Of a stretch of DNA of 64,000 nt, positions 27,640-39,800 are shown piece by piece (position 1 is the stretch's first letter; each line of letters starts with the position of its first letter). The notes below the pieces were generated by a model, which was not told the DNA's origin, ran no database searches, and was given only the letters and a program-made list of their open reading frames with translations. Origin of the DNA: Brevipalpus yothersi (lineage: Eukaryota; Arthropoda; Arachnida; Trombidiformes; Tenuipalpidae); NCBI GenBank assembly GCA_003956705.1, contig QZCP01000072.1, positions 2,900-66,899 of the forward strand, in the 5' to 3' direction. Both the position numbers and the translations under genes were made by a program.

Positions 27640-30600
27640 GAAGCTCCTTAACCCAACCATAAATGTCCCTCTCTTCCCTCTCCTACTCATCCATTTTTCA
27701 TCATATCTTTTTTTTGGTTGCGACTTGAGCGTAGACCAATCAAATTTAAATTTACCCAAAAATTGATTCGCTGTTTTCATTTTTTTGGGACATTGGCCTG
27801 CAGATCCTCTTTCCTGTGTCAAATAGAAGTTGATTGATCAGACTTGAACTGCTTTCTGATTGATTTAGTTGTTCTCTGTTATTTAGTTTTGAAAATCTTG
27901 CAAATCAATCGATTGATTGTCTCTTCTCCGGATTCTTAATTACTTTCTAGGGTCAATCTTTTTGCAACCATGTCACTATTTTTCAAGATAGCTCTCTCAC
28001 CTTGTGATTTTTGACAGAGAGAATTCTTTTCTCAATTAATAACATAAGCTGATTTCCAAAATGAATCTTGTTGGGTTCTGGCTCTGTGATTATTGAAAGC
28101 TATTCACTACTCCCTGGACTCTTCTACGAAAGGAAATGTTGCTCTGTACCATCATAGTTTTGTCCCTATTCTGATCTTCCCCCTCTGATATCATTAACCT
28201 TTATCATTGAATCTCATCGACGTTCTCGTTACAAACTTTGATATAAACTCATAAATACTTGACCTGATTGGTATGACTATTCGCCTAATGAACTAGCCAG
28301 TTCAGAATTTTGAATAGATAAAACAAGACCCACTTCTTCAGAGGATCATTTGGATCTTGATCATAGAAAATCGATCCAACCATCAGTTTACTATGATTCA
28401 TGAAGAAAATTTTTTTTATTAATCGTAATATTAGACATTTACTATAAATTATAAGTGAGTGCTCTTGTAGCTCCATACCTTGATGGCTGGATATTTATCA
28501 ACATCTTCGATTGTGAAAATCAAGTGGGTTAATCGAAGTGAATTGAGCTTTTTGAGACATTCAGCTGAAGGAATTTTTCCTTTCATGAGAATTGATCTCA
28601 GGGCCTGTTACTGTGGGGTGTTATCTCATTCCTCTACCGAAAGACTATTCGTAGCTATGAATTAAAGAGACTATTTTTTGATAAAAACGCTCGAGATTCA
28701 ACAATATTACTCATATCTGTCCACTTTTGTCCGATTTCAATCTATCTATTTCTAGGTAAATGAATCAAGGCATACTTGTAGTGCCAGAACTCGCCTTGAA
28801 TTTTTTGTGAAAAACTTTCTAATCAATCAAGTTCCTCCAGCTCACCAATTCACTGGGCAGTAAATGAAATTAAAGGCCAATATCCAACAATGAGATGAAA
28901 ATTTTCAAGGGTTTCCCTCTTATGTGGTTTAAATCACGTCGACTAGTCCAAAATTCTTTCCCTAGTGGCAATTAAGAACATGATTTTCAACTTCTCAAAA
29001 CCTTAAAGCCTATCTGACAAACATGTAAGATCTGCAAGTTATAGATAGAGGTAAAATCTCAACTCCTTAATGATTCTAAGATTTGAACTAGAGGGTTCGC
29101 TCACTCCACTCGCTCCGCTCGTTGCGCTCGCTTGCTTTTTGGCCTAATATATCATACGTATAATTCTGATGGATAATTTCAGAATAGAATAGATAATTTT
29201 CAGTCAGATTAGCAAGTGGAAGATCTAAGGCTTTCGCTGGAAATTGTCCTCAAATATCTCGTTTTTTCTTTTTTCCCACTAAAATGCCTCTTTTTTCGTT
29301 TCTGTCCATCTAATTTGTCGAATGCTGCCCGTTATCTATCAGGTCTTTTTTTGTTTATGAGGCTCAATGTTTATAAGGCAGTGGAGGTAGTGGAGGCAGT
29401 GGAGGCAGTACAAGGCCTCAAATGATCAATATTTTTTATATTAATATAAGATAAGATAAGATAACTTCGGATAGTGTTATAACGATTATGCCCTGCTGAG
29501 AGAATTTCGTTGGAAAACTCATTCGCAATCATATGAATGCTTCTCGATTATGCATGATCAAGTTAACGCTCTCATGAATACCTCATCAAATTCAAATTTC
29601 AAATTTCTGTATAACAGGTGGGTGAGTTTTATGACAACTTGTTAGTTTCAACAAGTTGTGAGTTATATTGATTCGTAAAGTTTGGACAATTTCACTGTTC
29701 TCTAGGACAGCTATCTATGATCAGGATTAAACTGATTCCGACTTGATTTGGCTGTTATCTGTTATTCAATTTTGAAAATCTTCCCAATCAGTTGATTCTC
29801 TCTTCGGGGAGCAATCGAAATCTTACACTCTTTCTACAGCCACTCTTATTATTCGTCATGATAGTCCTCTCATCTCGTAATTTTTCAACAGTGTGAATAC
29901 AACTTCAATCATTAGCATAATTACTCTCTGAAGCAAGTGAGTGCAGTTGGTTCTGTGATGATTCGAAGCTATTATCCAATATTCACTAAACTATTCTAAG
30001 AAATGAAATGTTCTTACTCTTCATGTTCAAAGTTTTGTGCTTATTTCCAGATCTGATCTATCTTTTTTCTATTATTCCATCATTTTTAAACCTTCATTAT
30101 CCAGTTTTACTAACATTCTCGTAGCAAACTTCGATAAAAACTCATAAATACTTGACCGGATGAGCATATATGTGAGCTTAATGCACTTGCCAGTTTCAAG
30201 TCTCATTACGATTGAAGCTCGGCTCTTCACTCATGCATTAGGGTCTTAAGATCTTGCTGAACGATCATGATTGATCAATTGTCAGTTCACTCTCATTCAG
30301 CTAGGGAATCCTCCATCTCTATCGTAATATCACACATTTACTGTGAACCCGGGAGTTATCTCCTGTTGTTTGATGTCTCTCAAAAATCTAAATAACCTTT
30401 TCGATTATGAGAGCCGGATAGATTAATCGAAGTGAATTGGGTGCAAGTTTTGAGTTATGTGACACCTGTAGCTTTAAGAATTTCTCCTTTGATGAGAATC
30501 GAACCCTAGGCCTGCTCTTCCACCACAGTGAAGTCACTTCTTATTCTCCTGATGAAGGACTATCTATGATCAAGCATCTGTTTGATGAAAACACGGACCC

Positions 30601-31111
30601 ATCGACTCAGATCGACCCAACTTTCATCATGAGCCATTTCTTTTAGTATTTCTCTAGGTCATAATGACAATCCATTTAGCGGCATGTCAATGAATCAGAA
30701 ATCGGGTAAACTTGTAGCACCCAATTTTGATTTGAATTTTTTATGAAAGTCTTTTCAATCAATCGATTTTCTCCTTCTAATTTTTCATTATTTCGCGTCA
30801 ATGTAGAATGAATAAAGTTAAAAGTTAATCTTCAACAATGAGCTGATAACTTGCAGTATATTTTTCCCTTCAAATGTTCTACGAAACGTCAATAAAATTG
30901 CTCTTTTCATGAGCTGTCACCGAGAAACATATAGTTTCCAATTTCAGAAAAAACTCTACTATCCATTTGATGACATTTGGTTTGCAAAATATAGATCAAA
31001 CTAATATCTCAGTTCCTTGATAGTTTTTAGAATCTCAATAAATTCAGGTACTGTAAAAACAGTTATGACTTCTAATCCAAGGAATTTCGTTGGAAAACTC
31101 ATTCACAGGTA
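27640..31111. repeat. compound tandem array, copy 2, left part
   Basis: Second copy of the higher-order unit, interrupted at 31112 by a Tc1-like element and later by a foldback element. Box B landmarks lie at 28587-28598 and 30494-30505. A GC-rich, CGCTC-rich island lies at 29097-29140, a 9-bp GTGGAGGCA minisatellite at about 29375-29412, and an AAGAT run at 29446-29464. No genes seen. Confidence 0.75.
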
Positions 31112-31113
31112 TA

Positions 31114-31168
31114 CAGTTCCGGAAAATGAGTTTGGGCTATGTTTTATATCTCGTACGCATCTTCAAGT
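31114..31168 (+). repeat. Tc1-like left terminal inverted repeat
   Basis: It pairs with the right end at 33423-33453 plus 32442-32472; the right copy is split by the solo LTR. Confidence 0.88.
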
Positions 31169-31357
31169 GAAATCAGTTGATCAAGAAAATCAACTCATAT
31201 ATGGCATAAAATAGCACTGATTAGGCATATCAGGTGACAGGATTAAGCATATCAGGTGTTAAAGATTAACAGTTTGTCCATTCTCATTGTCATTAGTGAA
31301 AACAAATAGTGAATCTAATTTGAATTTGAATTTTTTGTTCTAATTTTCGAATTGAAA

Positions 31358-32389
31358 ATGCCTCGAGCAATTGATCTGGACACTAGATTGAAAATTATCA
31401 CAATGTCCAAAGATGGTTATTCTAATTCAGAAATTGCAAACGAATTGAACATCGGAATCAATACCGTCAAGAGATGGAAAAGTCGTTATGTGAATGAATC
31501 AAACTTGGAAACTCACTACGCAAACTGTCATAGCTCATCAATTCTAACTGATGAGGATCGAGAGATGATCATTCTGAAATGGATAGAAGATCCATTCATG
31601 CCAGCTACGGGAATTCGTCGTGAACTGGATCTTGATTGTACTCCAAGAACGATCAATAATTTTCTGAGGACAGAAGGCATCGAAACTTATCATGCTGCGA
31701 ATAAGCCCAAGTTGACTGAACGTGATCGTCATCTACGGATCGATTTTGCAAGCTACTATTTGTATGAAATCGACTGGACAAAGTGTATTTTTGCAGATGA
31801 ATCTTGTTTTTCATCTGAAAAAAATGGAATCAAATTAGTAAAAAGACCAGAAAATTCTCGTTATGATCAGGCTTTCTGTCACTACATTGACCATTACCAC
31901 AGGAAAGTAGTATCAGTTTGGGGTGCAGCTTGTTATAATGAAGTTTCTACACTTGTTCGAATGGATTCGCGCCTGGATCAAGATACTTACGTTGAAATTC
32001 TTGATTCTTATGGAGTTGATTTTGTACGCCAAAATTTTGGTAGCTCTCAATGCTATTGGATTGATGATAATTGCCCTGCTCATAGAGCATCTTTCGTGGG
32101 ATCATGGTTCGAGAATTGCAATGCACTTCATGGAATCAATTTCACTCTCCTAAAACTTCCCCCTTATTCTCCTGATCTGAATATCATCGAAAACATTTGG
32201 GGTGATACTAAGTTAGAATTACTCTATGATGAAGCTAATCCAAATTCTCCTGATCAAATGTTTGAAATAATTTCTAGAATTTGGGACTCAAAAAATACAA
32301 ATTCAAATTATTGTAGACCATTTATTGACTCAATGAATAATCGCCTCGATACTATCATTCACAATGATGGGCATGTTACGAGATGGTAG
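31358..32389 (+). CDS. Tc1/mariner-like transposase, intact
   Basis: A 343-aa DDE transposase that would cut the element at its inverted repeats and insert it at TA. I start at the ATG at 31358 because the upstream in-frame codon is TTG. Residues about 5-45 form a helix-turn-helix for binding the ends. The catalytic domain has D147 (FADES), D237 (WIDDNCPAH) and E278 (SPDLNIIENIW), followed by the GDTK region. D237 to E278 leaves 40 residues between them, more than the 34 of classic Tc1 elements. There is no stop or frameshift, so the protein could be active, although the element's right end is disrupted. A few overlapping frames on both strands are shadows. Confidence 0.93.
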   Translation: MPRAIDLDTRLKIITMSKDGYSNSEIANELNIGINTVKRWKSRYVNESNLETHYANCHSSSILTDEDREMIILKWIEDPFMPATGIRRELDLDCTPRTINNFLRTEGIETYHAANKPKLTERDRHLRIDFASYYLYEIDWTKCIFADESCFSSEKNGIKLVKRPENSRYDQAFCHYIDHYHRKVVSVWGAACYNEVSTLVRMDSRLDQDTYVEILDSYGVDFVRQNFGSSQCYWIDDNCPAHRASFVGSWFENCNALHGINFTLLKLPPYSPDLNIIENIWGDTKLELLYDEANPNSPDQMFEIISRIWDSKNTNSNYCRPFIDSMNNRLDTIIHNDGHVTRW

Positions 32390-32441
32390 ATAAAGTCATT
32401 ATCAACTGAATCGAATCCGATAATTCGTGTTTAGAGATATT

Positions 32442-32472
32442 ATTCTTCAAGAGTGCGCAAAAGATATAAAAC
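32442..32472 (-). repeat. Tc1-like right terminal repeat, inner fragment
   Basis: The sequence ending agatataaaac matches the inverted inner part of the left terminal repeat. Its last four bases (aaac, 32469-32472) form the left copy of the LTR target duplication. Confidence 0.85.
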
Positions 32473-32699
32473 TGTCAAGTGGTGTAGATGGGTTGGACGT
32501 GTGCTTTAGCGCAACCGACTCTTCTCGGCCCTTGACTTCCGAAAAGCTCGAGGTTCGTATTACGGATCTAGATGTTATTAAGGTCCTCACGCGCTGACAC
32601 ACTTCTCCTACGCTCGCCAGTTAGGGTTACGGCCCTAACACCGCTCTCACTTGGATACTGTAGTATCACTAGCAAGAGATACCCCAATACTAGATAGAG

Positions 32700-32995
32700 A
32701 TGTTGCCTCGTTCGGCGATCTACACCTACTCTAGTAGTACCTATTATACCCCTACTCAATAAACTAAGGCTTGATCCCTGTCAAGCTTCACACTAACACT
32801 TAGACTTGATCCCTGTCAAGTTTCACTCTTACACCGGCTTGATCCCTGTAAAGCTACCTAAACTGTTGGTATTGTATTGTCTTGATCCCTGTCAAGCAAT
32901 ACACACAAACTCTGGTACTGTAGTACCTCAGTGTTGCCTCATTCGGCGGTCTACACTGTACACTTCTAGTGTTGCCTCACTCGGCGGTCTACACT
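32700..32995. repeat. short repeats in the solo LTR U5 region
   Basis: The phrase cttgatccctgtcaag occurs four times (about 32770, 32805, 32837, 32881; one copy has a single change). Each can fold as CTTGA/TCAAG with a six-base loop. A second phrase beginning gttgcctc and containing ttcggcg or ctcggcg then tctacac occurs near 32702, 32933 and 32970. Confidence 0.85.
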
Positions 32996-33248
32996 AGGAC
33001 ACTAGATACTGAAAGTTTCCTGTAGGAAAGCTTTCAGGAACAGGAGCACGAACTAGGGTTTACAAAAGGTTTATTATATTCACACTCTGAATAGACACTA
33101 GTCATTGACACTGTTTGTTGAGCTACTCGACTGTTAAACTACTCAACTGTTAGAGATGACTTAGAAGTCAATCCTTATATACAGAGTTGATAGGGAAAGG
33201 TTGATAGGGGAAAGAAGAGCTTGGCCAATGAGTTGGCTTTGCCCTTAG

Positions 33249-33296
33249 CACAAGGTGATGGACATTGATAGTGAACTGTAGTGAGCTATCAATGTC
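33249..33296. repeat. perfect hairpin in solo LTR U3
   Basis: tggacattgatag and its exact inverse ctatcaatgtcca are separated by about 14 bases. A second short palindrome (ccagtcgag ... ctcgactgg) lies at about 33349-33381. Both lie upstream of the presumed minus-strand promoter. Confidence 0.75.
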
Positions 33297-33422
33297 CAAA
33301 AAATTAGCATATTCGATTATAAATAGAGAAACATGAGATGATGAGATACCAGTCGAGTTACTGGAGTGACTCGACTGGTAGGAAAGGGCAGAAAATGATA
33401 GATTCTAATCATTCACGTAACA

Positions 33423-33453
33423 AAACATAGCCCAAACTCATTTTCTGAAACTG
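33423..33453 (-). repeat. Tc1-like right terminal repeat, outer fragment
   Basis: The outer part of the terminal repeat, cut off from the inner part by the solo LTR. The aaac at 33423-33426 is the right copy of the LTR target duplication. Confidence 0.88.
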
Positions 33454-33635
33454 TATGAATACCTTCTGATCATGCACGATAGAGCTCACAGTCTCAAGAA
33501 TACTTCAAAAAATTCATCGATAAGGGCAACCTGTTAGTTTAAACAAGTTGTGAGTCATGAGAAGGACAATCAAACCTTGCCACTCCTTGATCATTCTGAT
33601 CTTGAGAAATACTTCAGTTCTCTTGTCAATCCGAA
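33454..33635. repeat. array module between two insertions
   Basis: Continuation of the compound unit after the Tc1 insertion; it matches about 25850-26060 (including the phrase around caagttgtgag). It is interrupted again at 33636 by a foldback element. Confidence 0.75.
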
Positions 33636-35169
33636 AAGAACAATAGTCAAAAACAGCCATATTCGGCTCTAGCTCAGATTCATTTGAAAATTTTTTTTCT
33701 CATCTATTTTTCGATAAGAAACACAGTGGGGCTAATTTTAACAATGTTAGAAGTTTCGTTCTTGGGATATCAGTGCTGACGTTCTTAAGCTTGATTTGGC
33801 CAGAAAAAATCTCAAACTCATCAGATCAACTCGAGACTTATTTTTCCCGGAAGCAAATATTCTGATCAACTCGTTGATATCAATGATAATAAGATGAAAT
33901 CCTGAATCAATTCAAAAATCAAGAAAAATCATATTTTTGCTCAAAATGTCATATCTCCGAAAATAGCTCTGAACACATTACGAAAATGACATAATAGATT
34001 ATCTATCATGAGCATATATCGCTGATGAAGTTTCAAGGTGCTAACTGTAGGCTTTTTTTATTATACCAAAAACATTCATTTTATGCCAACAAGACCATAT
34101 CACTGAGAATCGTTCTGAACACATTACGAAACTCGCATCATGAATTGATCATCTCATAGAAAAAATTCTGAGCAAGTTTGAAGGTGCTAGTTGGAGGCTT
34201 TTTTGAGCTATGAGCAATTTATCTCTGCCAATTGCTATACTCAGGTAGCGAGAGATTGGAGTTATGAACGGGAGCACCTCTGACTATCCTGCGCATTCTC
34301 GAGTATAAGCCATATCAATATATGCGCTCATTATACTTTGATAAGTGTATTGTCCTATAATACAACCTGGAAAAGGCTGAGAGCCGGATGGAGGGAGCTA
34401 TCCAAGGAAGCTTGTTCATCTCACTCGTGGATATCACACGTGCGCGGATAGTAATACTGAGAAGAAAGGTGCGATCAATAGGCTTTCGGTCAGTTGTGTT
34501 CCAGCTCATACTCGAGAATGCGCAGAATAGTCAGAGGTGCTTCTGTTTATAACTCCAATCTCTCCCTACCTAAGCATAGCGGTTGGCAGAGATGAATGGC
34601 TCATATCTCAAAAAAGCCTCCAGCTAACCTCTTGAAACTTGCTCAGGATTTTTGTCATAAAATGATTGATTCATCATGCGAGTTTCATAATGTGTTCAGA
34701 GCGATTATCGGTGATATGGTCTTTCTGGCATAAAATAGATGTTTTTGGTATAATAAAAAAAAACCTCCAGTTAGCACCCTGAAACTTCATCAGCATTATA
34801 TGCACATGATGAGAAATCTATGATGTCACTTGAGTGATGTGTTCAGAGCTATTTTTGGAGATATAAGATTTTGAGCAAAAATATGATTTTCCTAGATTTT
34901 TCAATTGATTCAGAGTTTTATCTCATCAATATTGGTATCGATGAGTTGATCAAAGTATTTGCTCTCAGGAAAACTAAGTTTTGAGTTGATCCAATGAGTT
35001 TGAGATTTTTTCTGGCCAAATCAAGCTTCAGAACGTCAGCACTGATATCTCAAGAACGAAACTTTTGACAGTGTTGAAATTAGCACCACTGCGTTTCTCA
35101 TTGAAAAATAGATAAAAAAAAGTAGATTACATAAAAATCCGAGCTAGAGCCGTTTTGACTACTATTCTT
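33636..35169. mobile_element. foldback element, copy 1 (~1.53 kb)
   Basis: Two arms, about 33636-34309 and 34504-35169, are inverted copies of each other around a ~194-bp spacer. The outer ends read aagaacaatagtc and its inverse gactactattctt. The right end is followed by TA (35170-35171); the left end is preceded by AA, possibly a decayed TA duplication. Arms appear about 85-90% alike. No transposase is encoded, so movement would need enzymes from elsewhere. The arms are related to those of the element at 58719-60219. Confidence 0.85.
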
Positions 35170-35171
35170 TA

Positions 35172-36880
35172 TGCATGAAGAACCGATTTCCAATCATGTC
35201 ACTATGTTGAAACGGAGCAATTCAACTCTTCATTCCCGATAAATTATCTTTTTAATGCTAAGAGTATGATCCATCTTTTACTAGGGATCTTGGGATGGTG
35301 TTGAGGATTGGAATACACAAAATATTCAATGGTATCTGAGCTTCTGGGGATCTCATTGGCAAATGATAGAAATTGGATCAGTCATCAAATAAAGAAAATC
35401 AAAAAATTAAATGATTGAGGGAATTATCCGTATACAAAAGATTCTTATTTATATTTGCACGCTGATGAATCTCAGCTATCTAGTGCTTGGATAATAATCT
35501 TCAGTATGGTCAACAGTTTAAGAAACCAGATAATTGGAAATTGATCTCAGAATTGAATGCACCATAGTTGTGAGGGCTTCCTTGTTTTACCAAGGGGGAA
35601 ATTCTTGTAGTGTATGTCATAGCCCTTCAAAGGCATCTTAATTTCAAAAAAGTTTGTGAAAGGGAAGAAAAAACGAAAATTCACAGAAAATCGATGGGAA
35701 GATTTTTAATTCATGTAAGATAAAAAAATTGAATGCTAGTTTTTTTCAGGTTAAAAAGCCAGAATTATAAAGCAATAAAATTCAATCAGCAAAATTAAGT
35801 AAATAAGCGAATTGAGTTATTGGAGAGATCCCAACAAGATGTGAACACAATCATTTCATCCTGAAATAATTGAAACATTACAATAGATTATCAGTTCCGG
35901 TTACTGCTGCGTTAGAAATTCTCTTTCAACTTAGAGTCACCTTGAAAGAAGGATGCTTATAATGTATAGGTTCCAGAACTACTAGAGTCACCCCTACTCA
36001 GATTGAATGGGTTTGTTCGAGCTCAGATAACAAGAATCTCCTTTCATCCAATCTTGAGAGGCTCATGAGGGAGGAGGCTTCCATAAAAATATGATATTCT
36101 CATTGAAAGTTAATCTTCAGCGTAGCAAAGAGATGAGCATGGATATCTCCTTCGATAGAGCTCGACTTGTTGAGTGTAAATTCCAGAGTAATGATACTAA
36201 ACGTTCGTTTCAGAATTTTACACCTTTCATCGTCATTTAGATCGCCCGCTGAAGCCAATGTCCTCTTTAATCCATTGACATGGAAGGAGGAAAGTTTCAT
36301 TGATTTGTAATTGGACTCAACTTGTTGATGCTTCCAGTAGGGCTTGGAATAGAGGACAACTCGATTCGATCTTTGTCCACTTTTGAGTTCAGGAGAATTT
36401 TATATCAGTGAATGGAAGACAACATCTAGGGCGTTTTTGTGAATCGAAAGTCGTATTACCTTCTAAGAATCGAACCCAGATTCAAGTTTCCAATATAGGA
36501 GAGCTACCTCCTAATCTGTGCTTCCCTCTCTGCGAGGATTAAACGTAGTTACCCAGTGTCATTTTCTCAATATCTCAACAATGAATCGAGATGATCATTG
36601 AAGCAAAATTGTTTCCCCAAAGACACAAACCCTCAATACAGTTTTGAAATATTCGAGAAAAATGATACTGTATCCCTGGAAAGTTTTATTTGTAATCATT
36701 TGGAACTATGAGAATTTTCGCATGATAATAGTAGAGGTACCAAAATCAACTGGTAGCAATGATTTCAGAGAACTTGACTGAGAAGCTCATTATCGACCAA
36801 AAAGGTAATTCAGAGGAACTGTTTATCGCTCTGATGTGGGGATGGGACGATTTGCTTTCATATTCAACTTTTTCATTCAA
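35172..36880. repeat. compound tandem array, copy 2, right part
   Basis: The rest of copy 2. Its long module (35375-36770) aligns by eye with 26280-27600. A second tRNA-like phrase, gggttcgattct on the minus strand at about 36482-36471, has a decayed counterpart near 27302. No genes seen. Confidence 0.7.
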
Positions 36881-39800
36881 TTACCTAATCTTTCTTTTCC
36901 TTTTCTCCCTCCTCTTCAGCCACTCTTCATTATATCTTTTTATGGTTTCAACTGGTAAATAGGTAAATTAAAGAGTGATTCACCCAGAAGTTGATTGAAC
37001 ATTCTCATCAGTTTGGGCCAGCTCTCTATGATTCATTTTTTCATTCAAATGCGATCCAATTTATTAGACTTGAACTACTTCTTGTTTGATTCAGTTGATT
37101 TCTATGACTCGATTTTGAAAATATTTTTAATAAGTTGATTTTTTCCTTATATCCGAGGATTCGTTCGAGCTCAATCTTTCTGCAGTCACTTCTATTTTCC
37201 AAGATGATTTTCCGAGATCTTTTCATCTTGTGATTTTCTTTGTAAACAGCTTCGAACCAATCTCCGACATAAACTACTCTCTAGAATTAGCCTTTCAGGT
37301 TTCCACTTCTGTGATGATTGAAAACTGTCCAAACTGTTTCAGGGATCGAAATGTTTTGATTGTTGATGATCATAGTTCCATTCCTATTTTCAGATTTGGG
37401 CTTCTTTTGCTGATGATGGATCATTCATCACCTTTTATATCAAGTTCCGCTGACATTTTCACAGAAAACTTTGAAACAAACTCAATAATACTTGATCGAA
37501 TGATCATCTAGTCGTAACTGAACCTGATGAACTGACTATTTCCAAGTTTCATAACGACAGATTTATACTCGATCCTCTACGCATGCATGAGGATCTTGAG
37601 ATCTTGAACATTCTCCCATAGTCGTCTCTTTACTCTAAATTAGCGTGAAAACTTTCTCCATTTCTATTGTGATATCACACATGTACTGTGAACCAGGAAT
37701 GAGTGTTGTTTTTTGTTGTTTGATGTTCATAGAAAACAAATGGAACTCTTTGATTATGTAAGTCAAGCAGATTGGTCAAAGAGAATTTGACGCAAATTGA
37801 ACATTTTGAGCTATCTGAAAAATTAAGCACGGAGAATTATTCCTTCGATGAGAATCGATCTCAGTGCCTGTTTTTACATAACTGAGAAATTTAATTTTAC
37901 CCACTTCCCTACTGGAGAACTATTTATAATCATGAATTGAAGAGAGCATTTATTTGATGGAAACTATCGTGATAATTTCAGTGAACTTTTTCTACCACCA
38001 TTATCCTAGGTCTCGATTGCGATAAATGCATTTGCAAGTTACCAAAATCAGGTTTGAACTATACTTGCGATGTCCAGTTTTCTTTCTACAGCAATTTTTG
38101 TAATCAACTGATTTCTTTCTCACTGACTGTACGGTGTTGGAGTCTCTATAGGATTTCAGTTGAGAGTGGAATCTAATCTCTGATAAATAGATGACAATTT
38201 TCTGAGTTTCTCATTTCATGAAGGGCTTTATAATACGAGAAACAAATTAAGAATTCTCGCTATGGGGTATAGAGAACTACACAGCTTTCAATTTTTGAAG
38301 AAGCCTTCTACTATCTCATAACATGAGATTTCCAGATTTCAGATGAAGGTAGTATCTCAGTTCCCCCATAATTCTGGGGTTTGGATAACTTCAGCCACTA
38401 CTGAAACAATTATGCCCTCCTTGGAGAATTTCGTTGCTGAACTCATTCGCAATCATTTTAATGCCTTTTGATTATCCATGATAAAGATAACACTCTCATT
38501 GAAACCTCATTGGATTCTTATAGGTCATCACATTTCATCGTGAGTTTAATGGCAACCTGCTAGTTTCAACAAGTTGTGAGCCATGAGTATGAGTGTATTG
38601 AAGTCTAGCACAGACGCCTTTATTGTTTATTAGGACAAGTCTCTATGTTGAGACTTGAAGTGGTTTCAGCTCTATTATCTGTTTTCTATGATTGCTTTTT
38701 ATAAGAGATCTTCCTAACCAGTTGATTCCTTCTGCTCACTAGCGTCCTTATGTTGTGGTGGCCAGTCTTCCCGCAATAATGCTAATTGTTTTCCATGACA
38801 GCCCTCTCATCTTGTGGTTTTTGAGCAGTGAGAATACAATTCCAATCATAAGCATAACTACTCCCTGAAGTAAATTTTGGTTTCTGGTTCTATGAAGATT
38901 GAGAGCTATTCACTGGACTATTCCAGTGAATGAAATGTTCTTGCTGTTTAAGGTGGAAGTTTCGTTTCCATTTCAGATCTGTTCCTCTTATGTTGCTATT
39001 AAATCACCCTATGCAATAATACCCTTTCATGATAGAGTTAAACTGATATTTTCGTGGCGAACTTTGATATAAACTCACAAATACTTCAACAGATAAGTAT
39101 GCGTACAACCCAAATAAACTGGGCATTTTGAGGTTTCGTAAGGAAAGATCGGAACTCTGTCCTTCACTAATGCATCAGGATCTTGAAATCTCAGTCAACC
39201 ATAACCTTAACCATGTTTGCTCAATTGTCTGCTCATTTGCATTTAGCAAGCAGATTTTCTCCATCTCTATTGTAATATCGCAACATGTACTGTGAGCAGG
39301 GAGTTACTTCCTGTTGCTTGACGTTCCTCAAGGATTGAGCCCCTGAATTGACCTCTCAGATTATGAAGGTCGGGTGAGTTTATCGGAGAGAGTTGACTGC
39401 AAACTTGAGTATTCCAACACATCTAGCCCCGAGAATTTTTTCTTTGATGAGAATCGAACCCAAGCCCTGCTTTTCCCTAACGTTAAAGTCACATATTTTT
39501 CTCCTACTGTTGATTTCAACAAATTGTGTCTTATAAGTTTTGCAGACGATTTTAAGGACAGTTCCATGATCAGACATGAACTGGTTCTGGCTTGACTTGG
39601 CTCTTTTTCTATGATTAAATTTTGAAAATCATTCCGATCACTTGATTTTCTCTTCATGAAATAGTCACAGTTTCCTCAGGTTGATCTTCCTACCAGCAGG
39701 TTTTTATTTTCAAGATAGTCCTCTCATCCTGTGATTTTCAAAAAGGAGGATTCACTAACATAATTACTGCTTAGAGTGAATCTTGTTGGTCTTCAGTTCT

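Larger units (their letters stand above)
22315..27640. repeat. compound tandem array, copy 1 (~5.3 kb)
   Basis: First copy of a higher-order unit. It aligns by eye with 27690 onward and with 36900 onward: a run of landmark phrases recurs in the same order. tRNA-like cores lie at 23274-23331 and 25303-25360 and a broken one near 24553. The long module (about 26280-27600) recurs at 35375-36770. Copies look perhaps 20-35% diverged, which is an impression and not a calculation. No gene is supported; the open frames are short and not shared between copies. Confidence 0.75.
32473..33422 (-). mobile_element. solo LTR, minus orientation, inside the Tc1 element
   Basis: A 950-bp block with TG...CA ends (on the minus strand it begins tgttacgtg and ends cttgaca), flanked by aaac at 32469-32472 and 33423-33426. 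Removing it with one aaac rejoins the Tc1 terminal repeat. On the minus strand it has a TATA-type tatataag near 33180-33173 and an aataaa-type signal near 33077-33070, so the order U3-R-U5 is right. No gag or pol remains, as expected after recombination between two LTRs. It does not resemble the Gypsy LTR at 60.4-61.3 kb. Confidence 0.85.
31114..33453 (+). mobile_element. Tc1/mariner-like transposon, split by a solo LTR
   Basis: The element starts cagttccggaaaatgag at 31114 and ends with the inverted match ctcattttctgaaactg at 33453. It is flanked on both sides by TA (31112-31113 and 33454-33455), the expected Tc1 target duplication. The host sequence, an array module seen uninterrupted near 25835 and 29500, resumes exactly after the right TA. 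Total length is 2340 bp; subtracting the 950-bp solo LTR and its 4-bp duplication leaves about 1386 bp, normal for the family. The terminal repeats then match for roughly 38 bp with two mismatches, then more weakly for about 20 bp. Confidence 0.93.

Noticed and set aside
32473..32570. tRNA-like sequence at the U5 end of the solo LTR
   Set aside because: It has only a loose ggttcg match, and it lies within a well-delimited LTR.
32700..32995. CRISPR-like spaced repeats
   Set aside because: Spacing is irregular, units are hairpins inside an LTR, and the genome is eukaryotic.
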